Part shown: piece by piece, positions 18,817 through 27,806 of the stretch | Numbering within the stretch: the first letter of the stretch is position 1 | Layout: each line of letters starts with the position of its first letter | Assembly (NCBI RefSeq): GCF_022758885.1 | Contig: NZ_JALEBH010000001.1 | Coordinates: 1,240,001-1,304,000, forward strand | DNA length: 64,000 nucleotides | DNA from: Sphingobium sp. BYY-5 | GTDB lineage: Bacteria; Pseudomonadota; Alphaproteobacteria; Sphingomonadales; Sphingomonadaceae | Direction of reading: 5' to 3' | Made by a program: the position numbers and the translations under genes | Notes under the pieces: generated by a model | What the model was told of the DNA's origin: nothing | Seen by the model: only the letters and a program-made list of their open reading frames with translations | Databases searched by the model: none

Positions 18817-20022
18817 ATGCTAGGCACCACCATCATCCTCGCCTTTCGTGCGATCAACCGGCACAAGCTGCGCAGCTTCCTCACGACCCTGGGCATCATC
18901 ATCGGCGTGGCCGCTGTCGTCACCATGGTGACGCTGGGCAATGGCGCCACGGCGGCGGTGCGCGAACAGATTAGTTCACTGGGCGCCAATGTGCTGCAAC
19001 TTCGCCCCGGCCAGGGCTTCGGCCGCGGCGGCGGCGGTCCGCGCCCGCCCGACTTCAAGCCGCAGGATCTGACCGCGATCGAGAACCAGTTGACCGGCGT
19101 GCGCGCCGTGGCGCCCATCGTGCAGTCGAGCGGCACCGCCATCTATGAAGGCAATAACTGGTCGACCACCGTCTATGGCACCACCTCTGCCTATTCGGAG
19201 GTCCAGCAGTGGAAGGTGGTGGACGGCCGCCTGTTCCTGCCCGATGAGGAAGAAGCGGGCAAATCCGTCTGCATCATCGGTAATACGGTGCGCACCAACC
19301 TCTTCCAGGGGGCCGAGCCGGTGGGCCAGCGGATGCGGATCAAGGGCGTGTCCTGCCAGGTGATCGGCATATTGGCGACACGCGGCCAGGGCGGCTTCGG
19401 CGACCAGGACGATGTCGTCGTCATGCCGATCAAATTCGTGCAGCGCCGCTTCACTGGCGACCGCGACATCAGCCAGATCATGGTCGCGGTGGATGACGCC
19501 TATGACACCAGCACTGTCCAGGCGAGCCTGGAGGAACTGATGCGCGAACGGCGCAAGATCAAGCCGGGCACGGAGGATAATTTCAATGTCTTCGACACCA
19601 AGCAGATCAGCGACACGTTGACCGGCACCACCACCATATTGACGCAGATCGTCGGCGCGGTGGCGGCCATCTCGCTGCTGGTGGGCGGCATCGGCATCAT
19701 GAACATCATGCTGGTATCAGTGACGGAACGCACGCGCGAGATCGGCATCCGCCTCGCCATCGGCGCGGTCGCGCGCGAAGTGCTGATGCAGTTTCTGGTG
19801 GAGGCGATCGTCCTGTCCTGCCTGGGCGGCCTCATCGGCCTGTTCCTCGCCCTGATCTCCTCGCTCGTGATCGCCCCGCTGATGCAGGTGCCCTTTCTCT
19901 TCGACCCGAAGGTGAATGTGATCGCTTTCCTCTTCTCCGCCGCAATCGGGGTGGTGTTCGGCTATTTCCCGGCGCGCCGCGCCGCCGCGCTCAACCCGAT
20001 CGACGCGCTGCGGCATGAATAG
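18817..20022 (+). CDS. ABC transporter permease (MacB-like, FtsX domain)
   Basis: 401 aa. One N-terminal membrane helix (about 20-42, FLTTLGIIIGVAAVVTMVTLG), a large periplasmic MacB_PCD domain (about 45-245), then three C-terminal helices with the FtsX motif (VGGIGIMNIMLVSVTERTRE). This is the MacB layout. I took the ATG at 18817 (MLGTTIILAFRAINRHK), since the residues read from an earlier ATG at 18760 come from a repeat remnant. With the adaptor and outer-membrane protein it forms a tripartite exporter; substrate unknown. Confidence 0.94.
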   Translation: MLGTTIILAFRAINRHKLRSFLTTLGIIIGVAAVVTMVTLGNGATAAVREQISSLGANVLQLRPGQGFGRGGGGPRPPDFKPQDLTAIENQLTGVRAVAPIVQSSGTAIYEGNNWSTTVYGTTSAYSEVQQWKVVDGRLFLPDEEEAGKSVCIIGNTVRTNLFQGAEPVGQRMRIKGVSCQVIGILATRGQGGFGDQDDVVVMPIKFVQRRFTGDRDISQIMVAVDDAYDTSTVQASLEELMRERRKIKPGTEDNFNVFDTKQISDTLTGTTTILTQIVGAVAAISLLVGGIGIMNIMLVSVTERTREIGIRLAIGAVAREVLMQFLVEAIVLSCLGGLIGLFLALISSLVIAPLMQVPFLFDPKVNVIAFLFSAAIGVVFGYFPARRAAALNPIDALRHE

Positions 20023-20097
20023 GCCGATACGCTTTCCCACAATTGGCGGACACAGGGGCGCAAGGCCGCGACGATCTGCCCCAAAGACCTACGCGGC

Positions 20098-20814
20098 ATG
20101 AACAGCTTCATTAGCCTGCTCGGTACGCTGGCGCTCCTACTTCTGGCTGGCGGGGGTATCGGCCTTGCCGATCGGCGTGGCTTTTCGTTGCGCTGGCTGT
20201 TGGTCGCCGCAGCGCTCGTGGCCTGCAATGATGCATTGCTGACCCGCTTCTATCATCTCGCCCCTAATCTCATCCCCGGCGCCCATTGGAACTGGCAGGG
20301 CAAGATACTCGCCATCGCTCTTACCCTCCTGATTGCGGCGCTGCCCGCCTTCGGCTGGCGACGCATCGGGCTTACGCTGAAGCAGGCGCGCGGCAGCATG
20401 ATCGCTACGCTGCCGGTGGTCCTGATCTACTGCTCGTTCTTCACGCTGCTCGCACTTTATTTTCCCGATGATCCCAGCGGCGTGGAGGAAGTCGCTTTCC
20501 AACTGACCATGCCGGGTCTGGAGGAAGAACCCTTTTACCGCGGTATCCTGCTGTTCGCGCTCGACCGCGCCTTTACCCGCCGGGTCCGCTTTCTGGGCGT
20601 CGATTGGGGCTGGGGGGCGCTCCTCTCCTGCGCGCTATTCGGCCTGGCCCATGGCTTTGGCTATGCCGACGGCCATTTCAGCATTGATCCCATAGTAATG
20701 GCACTGACTGCCTTGCCTTCCTTGCTGGCGGTATGGCTGCGCTTGCGCACCCGAAGCCTGATGATGCCGATCCTGCTGCACAATTTCGGCAACGTCATCT
20801 CATTGCTATTCTGA
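20098..20814 (+). CDS. CPBP-family intramembrane metalloprotease
   Basis: 238 aa with about seven hydrophobic segments. The CPBP/Abi motifs are present: LEEEPFYRG (Glu142-144, Arg148), FGLAHGFGY (His near 185) and HNFGNVISLLF. Members include CAAX-like proteases and bacteriocin-immunity proteins; substrate here is unknown. It follows the exporter permease by 75 bases in the same direction, so a link is possible but not shown. Confidence 0.88.
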   Translation: MNSFISLLGTLALLLLAGGGIGLADRRGFSLRWLLVAAALVACNDALLTRFYHLAPNLIPGAHWNWQGKILAIALTLLIAALPAFGWRRIGLTLKQARGSMIATLPVVLIYCSFFTLLALYFPDDPSGVEEVAFQLTMPGLEEEPFYRGILLFALDRAFTRRVRFLGVDWGWGALLSCALFGLAHGFGYADGHFSIDPIVMALTALPSLLAVWLRLRTRSLMMPILLHNFGNVISLLF

Positions 20815-20970
20815 CGCGGCATTATGAACAGCCGCTCAGACTAAATCGCGCACTGATACACTTTCCGACAATCCTGCCTCCTCCCTGACACAGGCTTGCG
20901 ACAAGCGCTGCCTATCTCTGTCTTCGACGCCATGGAACGGCGCCCGAAACAAGGCAAAGGAGCAAAACAT

Positions 20971-21351
20971 ATGTTCAAGAAGATCATCATGGCCCTGACC
21001 ACCTCCACCCTGCTGGTCAGTCCCATCCTCACCACCCAGGCGCAAGCGCAAAGCCATGGTCCGCAACATCGTCAGGAAGTCAGCCGCACGGTCGTCCGGG
21101 AAAAGCCCAATGGCCGCACCGTCGTGAAGAAGCAGACCGTCGTCCGCAAGGACACACATCGCCGCTGGGCCAAAGGCCAGCGTTTCGACCGGCGCTATGC
21201 GACCAACTATCGGGTCATCAACAATTATCGCGACTATCGCCTGTCCGCTCCGCCGCGCGGCTATCATTGGGTTCGCTCAGGCAATGATGCGGTGCTGATC
21301 GCAGTCACCAGCGGCATCATCGGCGCGGTCGTCGGCAGCGCAATCCGCTAA
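20971..21351 (+). CDS. RcnB-like secreted protein
   Basis: 126 aa. Signal peptide MFKKIIMALTTSTLLVSPILTTQAQAQ, then a basic, Arg/His/Tyr-rich stretch (about 28-90) and the RcnB domain with APPRGYHWVRSGNDAVLIAVTSGIIGAVV. RcnB in E. coli is a periplasmic protein of Ni/Co balance; homologues are numerous in sphingomonads and need not share that role. I chose the ATG at 20971, with AAGGAGCAAAAC before it. Confidence 0.85.
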   Translation: MFKKIIMALTTSTLLVSPILTTQAQAQSHGPQHRQEVSRTVVREKPNGRTVVKKQTVVRKDTHRRWAKGQRFDRRYATNYRVINNYRDYRLSAPPRGYHWVRSGNDAVLIAVTSGIIGAVVGSAIR

Positions 21352-21374
21352 GGTCGGAAGTCAGATCAGAACCT

Positions 21375-21399
21375 GCCCCGGAAGCTCGCCTTCCGGGGC
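21375..21399. terminator. Hairpin between convergent genes
   Basis: GCCCCGGAAG and CTTCCGGGGC are perfect 10-bp arms around a five-base loop, between the RcnB-like gene (plus) and the GntP permease (minus). No clear T run follows on either side. Confidence 0.65.
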
Positions 21400-21409
21400 G
21401 GGGTCATGT

Positions 21410-22810
21410 TCAGACCAGACCCGTCAGATAATAAACCGCGATCACCACGAAGACAGTCAGCGTCTTAATAAGAGTCAGCGCGAATATGTCCTTATAGGCC
21501 TGCCGATGGGTCAGCCCCGTCACGGCAAGTAGGGTGATGACAGCGCCATTATGCGGCAGGCTGTCCATCCCGCCCGACGCCATGGAGGCGACCCGGTGCA
21601 ATACCGCGCGCGGGATACCCGCCGCATCCCCGGCAGCCGCGAACTGTTCCGCCATCGCCGCCAGCGCGATCGACAGCCCGCCCGAAGCCGATCCGGTGAT
21701 GCCAGCCAGCGAGGTCACGGTGATCGCTTCATTGACCAGCGGGTTGGGGATGGATCGCAGTGCTTCCTTGACCATCAGGAACCCCGGCAGCGCCGCAATC
21801 ACCGCGCCAAAGCCATATTCGACCGCCGTGTTCATCCCCGCCAGCAGTGCGCCGCCGACCGCCGCCTTCGATCCGTCGGCAAAACGCTTTGCCACGGTGG
21901 GATAAGCAAAGAGCAGGATTGTGCCGATCCCCAGCAGCAACGCGCCCTCCACAGCCCAGAGCGCGGAAACCTGCGCCACCTTGACCACGACCGGCTCCGC
22001 CATGCCGGGCAGCGAGAGCGTCACCTTCTCCTCCGTCACCCAGCGCGGGATCGCCAGCGTCAGCAGCAGATTACCAAGCCCCACCACCAACAGCGGCAGC
22101 AGCGCGATCAGCGGATGGACGCGCACGCTTTCCTCGACCGGCTCAGGCTCGTTCACCAGGGTTTCGAGCGCGCCATAGCCCTCCCCCGCCGCCGCCATCC
22201 CGCGCCGCCGCCAGCCCAGATAGGCCAACCCCATCGCCGCAATGCAGCCCGACCCGATCACCCCCAACACCGGCGCGGCCCAGGCGGTGGTGCCGAAAAA
22301 GCTGGTCGGAATGATATTCTGGATCTGCGGCGTGCCGGGCAGCGCATCCATGGTGAAGGTGATGGCGCCCAGGCCGATGGTGGCCGGGACCAGCCGCTTG
22401 GGGATGTCGGCGCGGCGGAACATTTCGGCCGCGAAGGGATAGACGGCGAATACCGCGACAAACACCGACACGCCGCCATAGGTCAGCAGCGCGGTCACGA
22501 TCATGATCGCGGGAATGGCCCGCGCCGCGCCCACCACGCCGATCACTGCCGTCACAATGGCACGCGAGAAACCCGAAATTTCGACCAGCTTGCCGAACAG
22601 CGCGCCCAGCAGGAAGACGGGGAAATAGAGTTTCAGGAAACTGGCCACCCTTTCCATGAACAGGCCGGAAAAGGCGGCGGGGACGGCGGCGGGATCGGTC
22701 AGGAACACCGCGAGCATCGCCAGCAGCGGCGCCATCACGATGACGCTCATGCCGCGATAGGCCGCAACCATCAGCAGGATGAGGGACAAAGCTGCGATTG
22801 CGACGGCCAT
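21410..22810 (-). CDS. GntP-family permease (gluconate/carboxylate symporter)
   Basis: 466 aa with about 12 hydrophobic segments. Family segments include YGGVSVFVAVFAVYPFA, TFTMDALPGTPQIQN and GITGSASGGLSIALAA. GntP-type carriers import gluconate or related hydroxy acids with protons; substrate here is not readable. I started at 22810 (MAVAIAALSLILLM); the open frame upstream runs through a palindromic repeat and is not family-like. No catabolic gene lies next to it, so context does not help. Confidence 0.88.
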   Translation of the reverse strand: MAVAIAALSLILLMVAAYRGMSVIVMAPLLAMLAVFLTDPAAVPAAFSGLFMERVASFLKLYFPVFLLGALFGKLVEISGFSRAIVTAVIGVVGAARAIPAIMIVTALLTYGGVSVFVAVFAVYPFAAEMFRRADIPKRLVPATIGLGAITFTMDALPGTPQIQNIIPTSFFGTTAWAAPVLGVIGSGCIAAMGLAYLGWRRRGMAAAGEGYGALETLVNEPEPVEESVRVHPLIALLPLLVVGLGNLLLTLAIPRWVTEEKVTLSLPGMAEPVVVKVAQVSALWAVEGALLLGIGTILLFAYPTVAKRFADGSKAAVGGALLAGMNTAVEYGFGAVIAALPGFLMVKEALRSIPNPLVNEAITVTSLAGITGSASGGLSIALAAMAEQFAAAGDAAGIPRAVLHRVASMASGGMDSLPHNGAVITLLAVTGLTHRQAYKDIFALTLIKTLTVFVVIAVYYLTGLV

Positions 22811-22828
22811 GCCTAAAAGTCCCCTCAA

Positions 22829-22918
22829 TCCGTTCGCGCTGAGCTTGTCGAAATGCTCTACTTCTTCCGGGCAAGATAGAAGGAAGTGGGAGGCTTCGAC
22901 AAGCTCAGCCCCAACGGG
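22829..22918. repeat. Palindromic repeat (TTCG..CTGAGC..TGTCGAAG family)
   Basis: Left arm CCGTTCGCGCTGAGCTTGTC and right arm CTTCGACAAGCTCAGCCCCA enclose an imperfect inner stem (TACTTCTTCC / GGAAGTGGG). Same family as 9857-9935. It lies upstream of the GntP permease. Confidence 0.8.
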
Positions 22919-23099
22919 ATTGAGGCAGGTGCGCCCTGCATCGATGCGCCCTTGCCTTTCCCCCGCTTTTCCGCCATAGGCGCGCCTTCGCATCTGGGCC
23001 GGGGTGACTCGGCCTTGCCGCGAAGCATGTAAACGACAGCCGGAGGGGCGTTCCACATGGGGTGGGCGTCAGCGATCGGCCAACAGATGAGGCTTACCC

Positions 23100-23528
23100 A
23101 TGGCTCTTTACGAGCATGTGTTCCTTGCGCGCCAGGATCTGGCACAGGCGCAGGTAGACGCACTGGCGGAAACCGCCACCAAGATCGTCGAGGAAAACGA
23201 AGGCAAGGTCACGAAGGTCGAGACCTGGGGCCTGCGTTCGCTCGCATACAAGATCGCCAAGAACCGCAAGGCGCACTATGTGATGCTGAACATCGACGCC
23301 CCCGCTGGCGTTGTCGCGGAACTGGAGCGCCAGACCCAGATCAACGAAGACATCATCCGCTACATGACCGTCAAGGTCGATGAGCTGGAAGGTGGCCCGT
23401 CGGTCATGATGCGCAAGCAGGAACGTTCCGAGCGTGGTGATCGCGGCCCCCGTGGCGATCGTGGTCCCCGTGGCGATCGCGAAGATCGTGGCCCGCGCCG
23501 CGACCGCGAAGAAGCCATCGGCGAATAA
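23100..23528 (+). CDS. rpsF: 30S ribosomal protein S6
   Basis: 142 aa. S6 core [43 protein letters not shown], and [15 protein letters not shown]. Residues about 105-142 form a charged tail of [10 protein letters not shown] repeats not found in E. coli, where the tail is a Glu run. First gene of rpsF-rpsR-rplI. Confidence 0.97.
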   Translation: MALYEHVFLARQDLAQAQVDALAETATKIVEENEGKVTKVETWGLRSLAYKIAKNRKAHYVMLNIDAPAGVVAELERQTQINEDIIRYMTVKVDELEGGPSVMMRKQERSERGDRGPRGDRGPRGDREDRGPRRDREEAIGE

Positions 23529-23541
23529 GGAGATCTGAACA

Positions 23542-23766
23542 ATGGCACGCCCGTTTTTCCGCCGCCGCAAGAGCTGCCCCTTCGCCGCCAAGGATGCGCC
23601 GAAGATCGATTATAAGGACGTCCGTCTGCTGCAGGGCTTCGTGTCCGAGCGCGGCAAGATCGTCCCCAGCCGTATCACGGCTGTGTCCGCCAAGAAGCAG
23701 CGCGAGCTGGCCCAGGCCATCAAGCGCGCCCGTCACCTGGGCCTGCTGCCCTACATCGTGAAGTAA
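23542..23766 (+). CDS. rpsR: 30S ribosomal protein S18
   Basis: 74 aa, the normal length. It has [10 protein letters not shown], the [19 protein letters not shown] core and [11 protein letters not shown] near the end. It starts 14 bases after rpsF, with AAGGAGATCTGAACA as ribosome site. S18 binds next to S6 on the 30S platform. Confidence 0.97.
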   Translation: MARPFFRRRKSCPFAAKDAPKIDYKDVRLLQGFVSERGKIVPSRITAVSAKKQRELAQAIKRARHLGLLPYIVK

Positions 23767-23778
23767 GGGGAAAGACCC

Positions 23779-24378
23779 ATGGAAATCATTCTCCTCGAAC
23801 GCATCGAGAAGTTGGGCGCGATCGGCGACGTCGTCACCGTGAAGGACGGCTATGCCCGTAACTTCCTGCTGCCCAACAAGAAGGCGCTGCGCTCCAACAA
23901 CGCCAACAAGAAGGTCTTCGAAGCCAACCGCGCGAAGATCGAGGCGGACAACGCCGCTCGGCGCTCGGACGCCGAAAAGGCTGCCGAAGGCGTCAACGGC
24001 ACGCAGATCGTCCTGATCCGCCAGTCGTCGAACGCTGGCCACCTCTATGGTTCGGTCGCCGTCCGTGACGTCGTGGAAGCGCTGGAAGCGGAAGGCATCA
24101 CCAACGTCACCAAGGCGATGGTCGTGCTGGAACGCCCGATCAAAACTTTGGGCGTGTTCGACGTCAAGGTCGCGCTGCACCCCGAAGTCGCCGTCACCAT
24201 CACGGTGAACGTCGCCCGTTCGCCTGAAGAAGCCGATCTTCAGGCACAGGGCGTCAATGTGATGGCCGACCTGTTCGAAAAGGACGAGGCGGGCTTCACT
24301 GAAGATTATGATCCCAACGCGGAACCCGGCGAAATCGTCGCGGAAACCGAAGAAGGAGCCCCGGCTGAAGAAGCCTGA
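23779..24378 (+). CDS. rplI: 50S ribosomal protein L9
   Basis: 199 aa. The N-terminal L9 domain is clear (LLERIEKLGAIGDVVTVKDGYARNFLLP) and a C-terminal domain follows near 75-150. Compared with the usual ~149 aa there is an acidic tail (about 155-199) rich in Glu and Ala. Last gene of the operon, followed by a strong terminator. Confidence 0.96.
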   Translation: MEIILLERIEKLGAIGDVVTVKDGYARNFLLPNKKALRSNNANKKVFEANRAKIEADNAARRSDAEKAAEGVNGTQIVLIRQSSNAGHLYGSVAVRDVVEALEAEGITNVTKAMVVLERPIKTLGVFDVKVALHPEVAVTITVNVARSPEEADLQAQGVNVMADLFEKDEAGFTEDYDPNAEPGEIVAETEEGAPAEEA

Positions 24379-24402
24379 GCCTTCTTACAGGATCAAACGA
24401 GA

Positions 24403-24430
24403 AAGCCGCCCTTCACCGGGCGGCTTTTTT
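24403..24430 (+). terminator. Terminator of the rpsF-rpsR-rplI operon
   Basis: AAGCCGCCC and GGGCGGCTT arms around TTCACC, followed by a run of six T. About 25 bases after the rplI stop. Confidence 0.92.
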
Positions 24431-24492
24431 GTTGGGGGGATTGCCGTGGATGATGAGGACGCCTCATCCCCATGAATCCATTGTGCGGCGCA

Positions 24493-24972
24493 TCAAGTTC
24501 CAACCAACCGTTCCATGGCAAGACTGTCGCCGCCATAGGCCGGCGCGTCGCATACGGGCTGAAATCCCTGCTGCCGCCAGAAGCCGTCCGCGCCGTTGAC
24601 CGCCGTCAGCCCAATCCGGGCAAAGCCTGCCACCTGCGCACGTTCCAACGCAATGCGAACCGCCGCCTGCGCCGCCCCCGTGCCGCGCGTTTCGCGCGCC
24701 AGCGCCAGATCGTGGAGATAATAGAGATCTGCTTCGGCAGGGATCGCACCAATCGGCCGGTTCAGTGCCGGGGGATGCCCACTGCGCCAGGGATGGCTAA
24801 TCAAGTAGCCCAACGCCCCGCCATCTCTCTCGAACAGGAAGCAGCCCGCTGGATACAGCATCAGCCGTTCCGCATAAATTGCCGCCCATTCGGTATAAGC
24901 GCCATGCACAGCATCGGAGATCGAAGCGACCACCGCGATATCCTCCACCCGCATCGGCCGCCAACCCGTCAC
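24493..24972 (-). CDS. GNAT-family N-acetyltransferase
   Basis: 159 aa. The fold is recognisable: ADLYYLHDLALARETRGTGAAQAAVRIALE, in which RGTGAA replaces the usual R/Q-x-x-G-x-A acetyl-CoA loop, then LTAVNGADGFWRQQGFQPV. Substrate unknown. Its start overlaps the TetR gene stop (ATGA), so the two are cotranscribed. Confidence 0.88.
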   Translation of the reverse strand: MTGWRPMRVEDIAVVASISDAVHGAYTEWAAIYAERLMLYPAGCFLFERDGGALGYLISHPWRSGHPPALNRPIGAIPAEADLYYLHDLALARETRGTGAAQAAVRIALERAQVAGFARIGLTAVNGADGFWRQQGFQPVCDAPAYGGDSLAMERLVGT

Positions 24973-25532
24973 GCCTCCAATCCGATCGCCTTGCGCGCTG
25001 CCGCCAATATCTCCTCGGACAGCGCCGGATCAGCTACCCCTCGCGCCAGCACCATCGCGCCCACCATCTGCGCCATGCGCGCCAGAGCCGTTTGCCGATC
25101 CATGTCCGGCGTGGACTCCTGCAATATGCCGGTCAATTCCTCGAATCCCTGCCGAAACGCCCCGGCAAGATCGCCACCGCGCCGCGCTGCATCCGGCCCC
25201 AGAGCGATCAGCGAGCAGCCCGTTGCCGGCGCGTCACGATTACGAGCGCTGAGATAACTAGCCGCGATCGCCGCTGGCGCATCACTATTCTCCGCTTCCG
25301 CCACGATGGCACGCCAATGCTCGGCGCTCCTGGCCAGCGACGTCGCGCAAGCCTCAGCCGCCAACGCTTCCTTGGATGCGAACTGATTGTAGAAGCCGCC
25401 ATGGGTCAGGCCGCATTCGCGCATCACTTCACCGATGCCGACACCTTCAACACCGCGCTCGCGAAACAGGCGGGAGGCCATGTCGACCACCTTCTCCCGA
25501 TTGCGCGTGGCTTGCTCACGGCTGACCTTCAT
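24969..25532 (-). CDS. TetR/AcrR-family transcriptional regulator
   Basis: 187 aa. The N-terminal helix-turn-helix is standard: REKVVDMASRLFRERGVEGVGIGEVMRECGLTHGGFYNQF. The C-terminal ligand domain is of the TetR_C_33/YcdC-like type by general look only. It is divergent from the MFS transporter at 25623 (90-base gap), a common arrangement for a repressor of an efflux gene. I see no clear palindrome in the gap. Confidence 0.9.
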   Translation of the reverse strand: MKVSREQATRNREKVVDMASRLFRERGVEGVGIGEVMRECGLTHGGFYNQFASKEALAAEACATSLARSAEHWRAIVAEAENSDAPAAIAASYLSARNRDAPATGCSLIALGPDAARRGGDLAGAFRQGFEELTGILQESTPDMDRQTALARMAQMVGAMVLARGVADPALSEEILAAARKAIGLEA

Positions 25533-25622
25533 CGCCTATTTTTCCTCAATCGACCTCTTGACCTTATATATTGCATTCATCATTTAACGCCAGTCCAGTC
25601 GTCACCCAAAAGGGGGAAGTTG

Positions 25623-26912
25623 ATGTTGTCGACGCAGTTTGCGCGCCGTCTGTCCGCACGCAACATCCATTATGGCTGGGCGGTGGTAGCCGCCACTTTC
25701 CTGACCATGTTGGTGGTCGCGGGCGCGGTGGGCGCACCCGGCGTCTTCATCGTGCCGCTGCAAAAGGAATTCGGCTGGAGCGCGGCCGACATCAGCGGCG
25801 CGCTGGCGATCCGGTTCCTGCTGTTCGGTGGCATGGGGCCGTTCGCCGCCGCCTTCATGAACCGCTTCGGTGTACGGCGGATGATGCTCATCTCGCTCTC
25901 CATCGTCATCGGCGGACTGCTGCTGTCCCTCGGCATGACGCAGCTCTGGCAGCTTGTGCTGCTCTGGGGCGTGGTGATCGGCCTGGGCACGGGCCTCACC
26001 GCCATCGTCCTGGGCGCGACGGTCGCGACACGCTGGTTCAATCATCGGCGCGGACTCGTCATGGGATTACTCTCGGCCAGTACGGCCACGGGCCAGCTCG
26101 CCTTCCTGCCCCTGCTCGCCAGCCTGACCGAAGCGCAGGGCTGGCGCACCGCCTTGCTGTTGGTGTGCGGCGCAATCCTGCTGGCGGGCATCGTCGTAAT
26201 CCTGCTGATGCGTGACCGCCCGGCCGACCTGGGCCTTGCCCCCTATGGCGACACGCAGGTTCAGGCCGCCCCGCCCCAGCCCACCAGCCTCGGCGCGCTG
26301 CTGGCCATGCCGATCACCGTGCTGCGCGATGCGGCGCAGGTGCCGACCTTCTGGATTCTCTTCTTCTCCTTCTTCGTCTGCGGCGCCAGCACCAACGGCC
26401 TGATCCAGACCCATTTCATCGCCATGTGCGGCGACTACGGCCTTGCCGCCGTGGGCGCCGCATCCATGCTGGCGATGATGGGACTGTTCGACTTTTTCGG
26501 CACATTGGGATCGGGGTGGCTCAGCGACCGGTTCGACAATCGCTGGCTGCTCTTCTGCTATTATGGCCTGCGCGGCCTGTCCCTACTGTATCTGCCGTTC
26601 AGCGACTTTTCGCTCTACAGCCTGTCGATCTTCGCGGTCTTCTACGGCCTCGACTGGATTGCCACGGTGCCGCCGACGGTGAAGCTGACCGTGCAGCAAT
26701 TTGGCGCGGATCGCGCCAACATCGTCTTCGGCTGGATCTTCGCCGGGCATCAGCTTGGCGCGGCGAGCGCGGCATTGGGCGGTGGCCTTTCTCGGACGGT
26801 CTGGTCCAGCTATATGCCCGCCTTCATCGGCGCGGGCATTCTCTGCCTGGTCGGTGCGGGGCTGGTGCTGCTCATCAATCGCGAACGGCCAGGGCAGTTC
26901 GCGACCGCTTGA
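25623..26912 (+). CDS. MFS transporter
   Basis: 429 aa with 12 likely membrane segments and the loop motif FMNRFGVRRMMLIS between helices 2 and 3. The overall look is of the oxalate/monocarboxylate (MCT-like) branch: NIHYGWAVVAATFLTMLV at the start and GFGWSAADISGALAIRFLLFG-like helices. I chose the ATG at 25623, after GGGGGAAG; the frame is open far upstream but there it runs antisense to tetR. Substrate unknown; likely controlled by the divergent TetR protein. Confidence 0.9.
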   Translation: MLSTQFARRLSARNIHYGWAVVAATFLTMLVVAGAVGAPGVFIVPLQKEFGWSAADISGALAIRFLLFGGMGPFAAAFMNRFGVRRMMLISLSIVIGGLLLSLGMTQLWQLVLLWGVVIGLGTGLTAIVLGATVATRWFNHRRGLVMGLLSASTATGQLAFLPLLASLTEAQGWRTALLLVCGAILLAGIVVILLMRDRPADLGLAPYGDTQVQAAPPQPTSLGALLAMPITVLRDAAQVPTFWILFFSFFVCGASTNGLIQTHFIAMCGDYGLAAVGAASMLAMMGLFDFFGTLGSGWLSDRFDNRWLLFCYYGLRGLSLLYLPFSDFSLYSLSIFAVFYGLDWIATVPPTVKLTVQQFGADRANIVFGWIFAGHQLGAASAALGGGLSRTVWSSYMPAFIGAGILCLVGAGLVLLINRERPGQFATA

Positions 26913-26941
26913 ACCGGGCGCTTGAACCGGGCGCTTGAACC
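26906..26941. repeat. 13-bp tandem repeat, 2.8 units
   Basis: CGCTTGAACCGGG occurs at 26906-26918 and 26919-26931, then partly at 26932-26941. It overlaps the MFS stop (TGA 26910-26912) and lies in front of mtgA. Probably slippage. Confidence 0.75.
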
Positions 26942-26969
26942 AGTCTGGGCGACCGCGCTACCACGGGGC

Positions 26970-27665
26970 ATGAACGCCAAACCCGCTTCGCCACGCCGCC
27001 GATCCCGCTGGATCATGATTCCGATCAAGCTCGTTCTGAGCTTCGTCGCCCTGTCGCTGTTGATGGTGACGATCTATCGCTTCGTGCCGCCGCCGGTGAC
27101 ATGGACGATGCTGCTCGACCCGAACGGCATCACCAAGGATTGGACCAGCCTGGACGAGATTGATCCCGTCATGGCGCGCGCCGCCATTGCTGGCGAGGAT
27201 GGAAAATTCTGCCGCCATCACGGCTTCGACGTGGACGCCATTGCCAAGGCGGCGATCCATAACGCCAGCGGCGGCCGCGTCCGTGGCGGCTCCACCATCA
27301 GCCAGCAGACGGCAAAGAATGTCTTCCTCTTCCAGGGGGGCGGTTTCGTCCGCAAGGGGCTGGAGGCGTGGTTCACCGTCCTGATCGAGGCGATCTGGGG
27401 CAAGCGCCGGATCATGGAAGTCTATCTGAACGTCGCGGAAACCGGCATCGGCACCTATGGCGTGCAGGCGGGCGCGATGCGCTATTTCCACCATGGCGCC
27501 GACAAGCTGACCCGCGCCGAAGCCGCACGCATCGCCGCCGTCCTGCCCCTGCCCAAGAAGCGCGCCGCCATAGCCCCCGGCGGCTTCACTCGCCGCTATG
27601 GCAATAACATCGCCACCCGCATCGGCGTGGTTCAGCGGGACGGGCTGGATGAGTGTTTGCGGTGA
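26970..27665 (+). CDS. mtgA: Monofunctional peptidoglycan transglycosylase
   Basis: 231 aa. One N-terminal membrane helix (about 19-37), then a GT51 domain: IAGEDGKFCRHHGFD (catalytic Glu), GRVRGGSTISQQTAKNVFL, KRRIMEVYLNVAETG and YGVQAGAMRYF. It polymerises glycan strands from lipid II at the inner membrane. No transpeptidase domain, so it is MtgA and not a class A PBP. I chose the ATG at 26970; an earlier one at 26922 lies in the tandem repeat. Confidence 0.95.
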   Translation: MNAKPASPRRRSRWIMIPIKLVLSFVALSLLMVTIYRFVPPPVTWTMLLDPNGITKDWTSLDEIDPVMARAAIAGEDGKFCRHHGFDVDAIAKAAIHNASGGRVRGGSTISQQTAKNVFLFQGGGFVRKGLEAWFTVLIEAIWGKRRIMEVYLNVAETGIGTYGVQAGAMRYFHHGADKLTRAEAARIAAVLPLPKKRAAIAPGGFTRRYGNNIATRIGVVQRDGLDECLR

Positions 27666-27752
27666 AAATTCCCTAACATCACACATATCGCATGTGGTCA
27701 GTCGAGCGGTAGCGGGCGATTTCCAACATTGCCAGCGCAAATGCGGACCACG

Positions 27753-27790
27753 AAAAAGAGGCGCGGATCGCTCCGCGCCTCTTTTTTTTT
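27753..27790 (-). terminator. Strong bidirectional terminator
   Basis: AAAGAGGCGCGGA TCGC TCCGCGCCTCTTT with nine T on the plus side and AAAAA before it (T run on the minus side). It lies between convergent mtgA and the TonB receptor. Confidence 0.92.
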
Positions 27791-27806
27791 CGATTGTCGT
27801 TCAGAT

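Noticed and set aside
24879..25622. Upstream 248 codons in frame with the MFS transporter
   Set aside because: Runs antisense to tetR; the transporter starts at 25623 after a good ribosome site.
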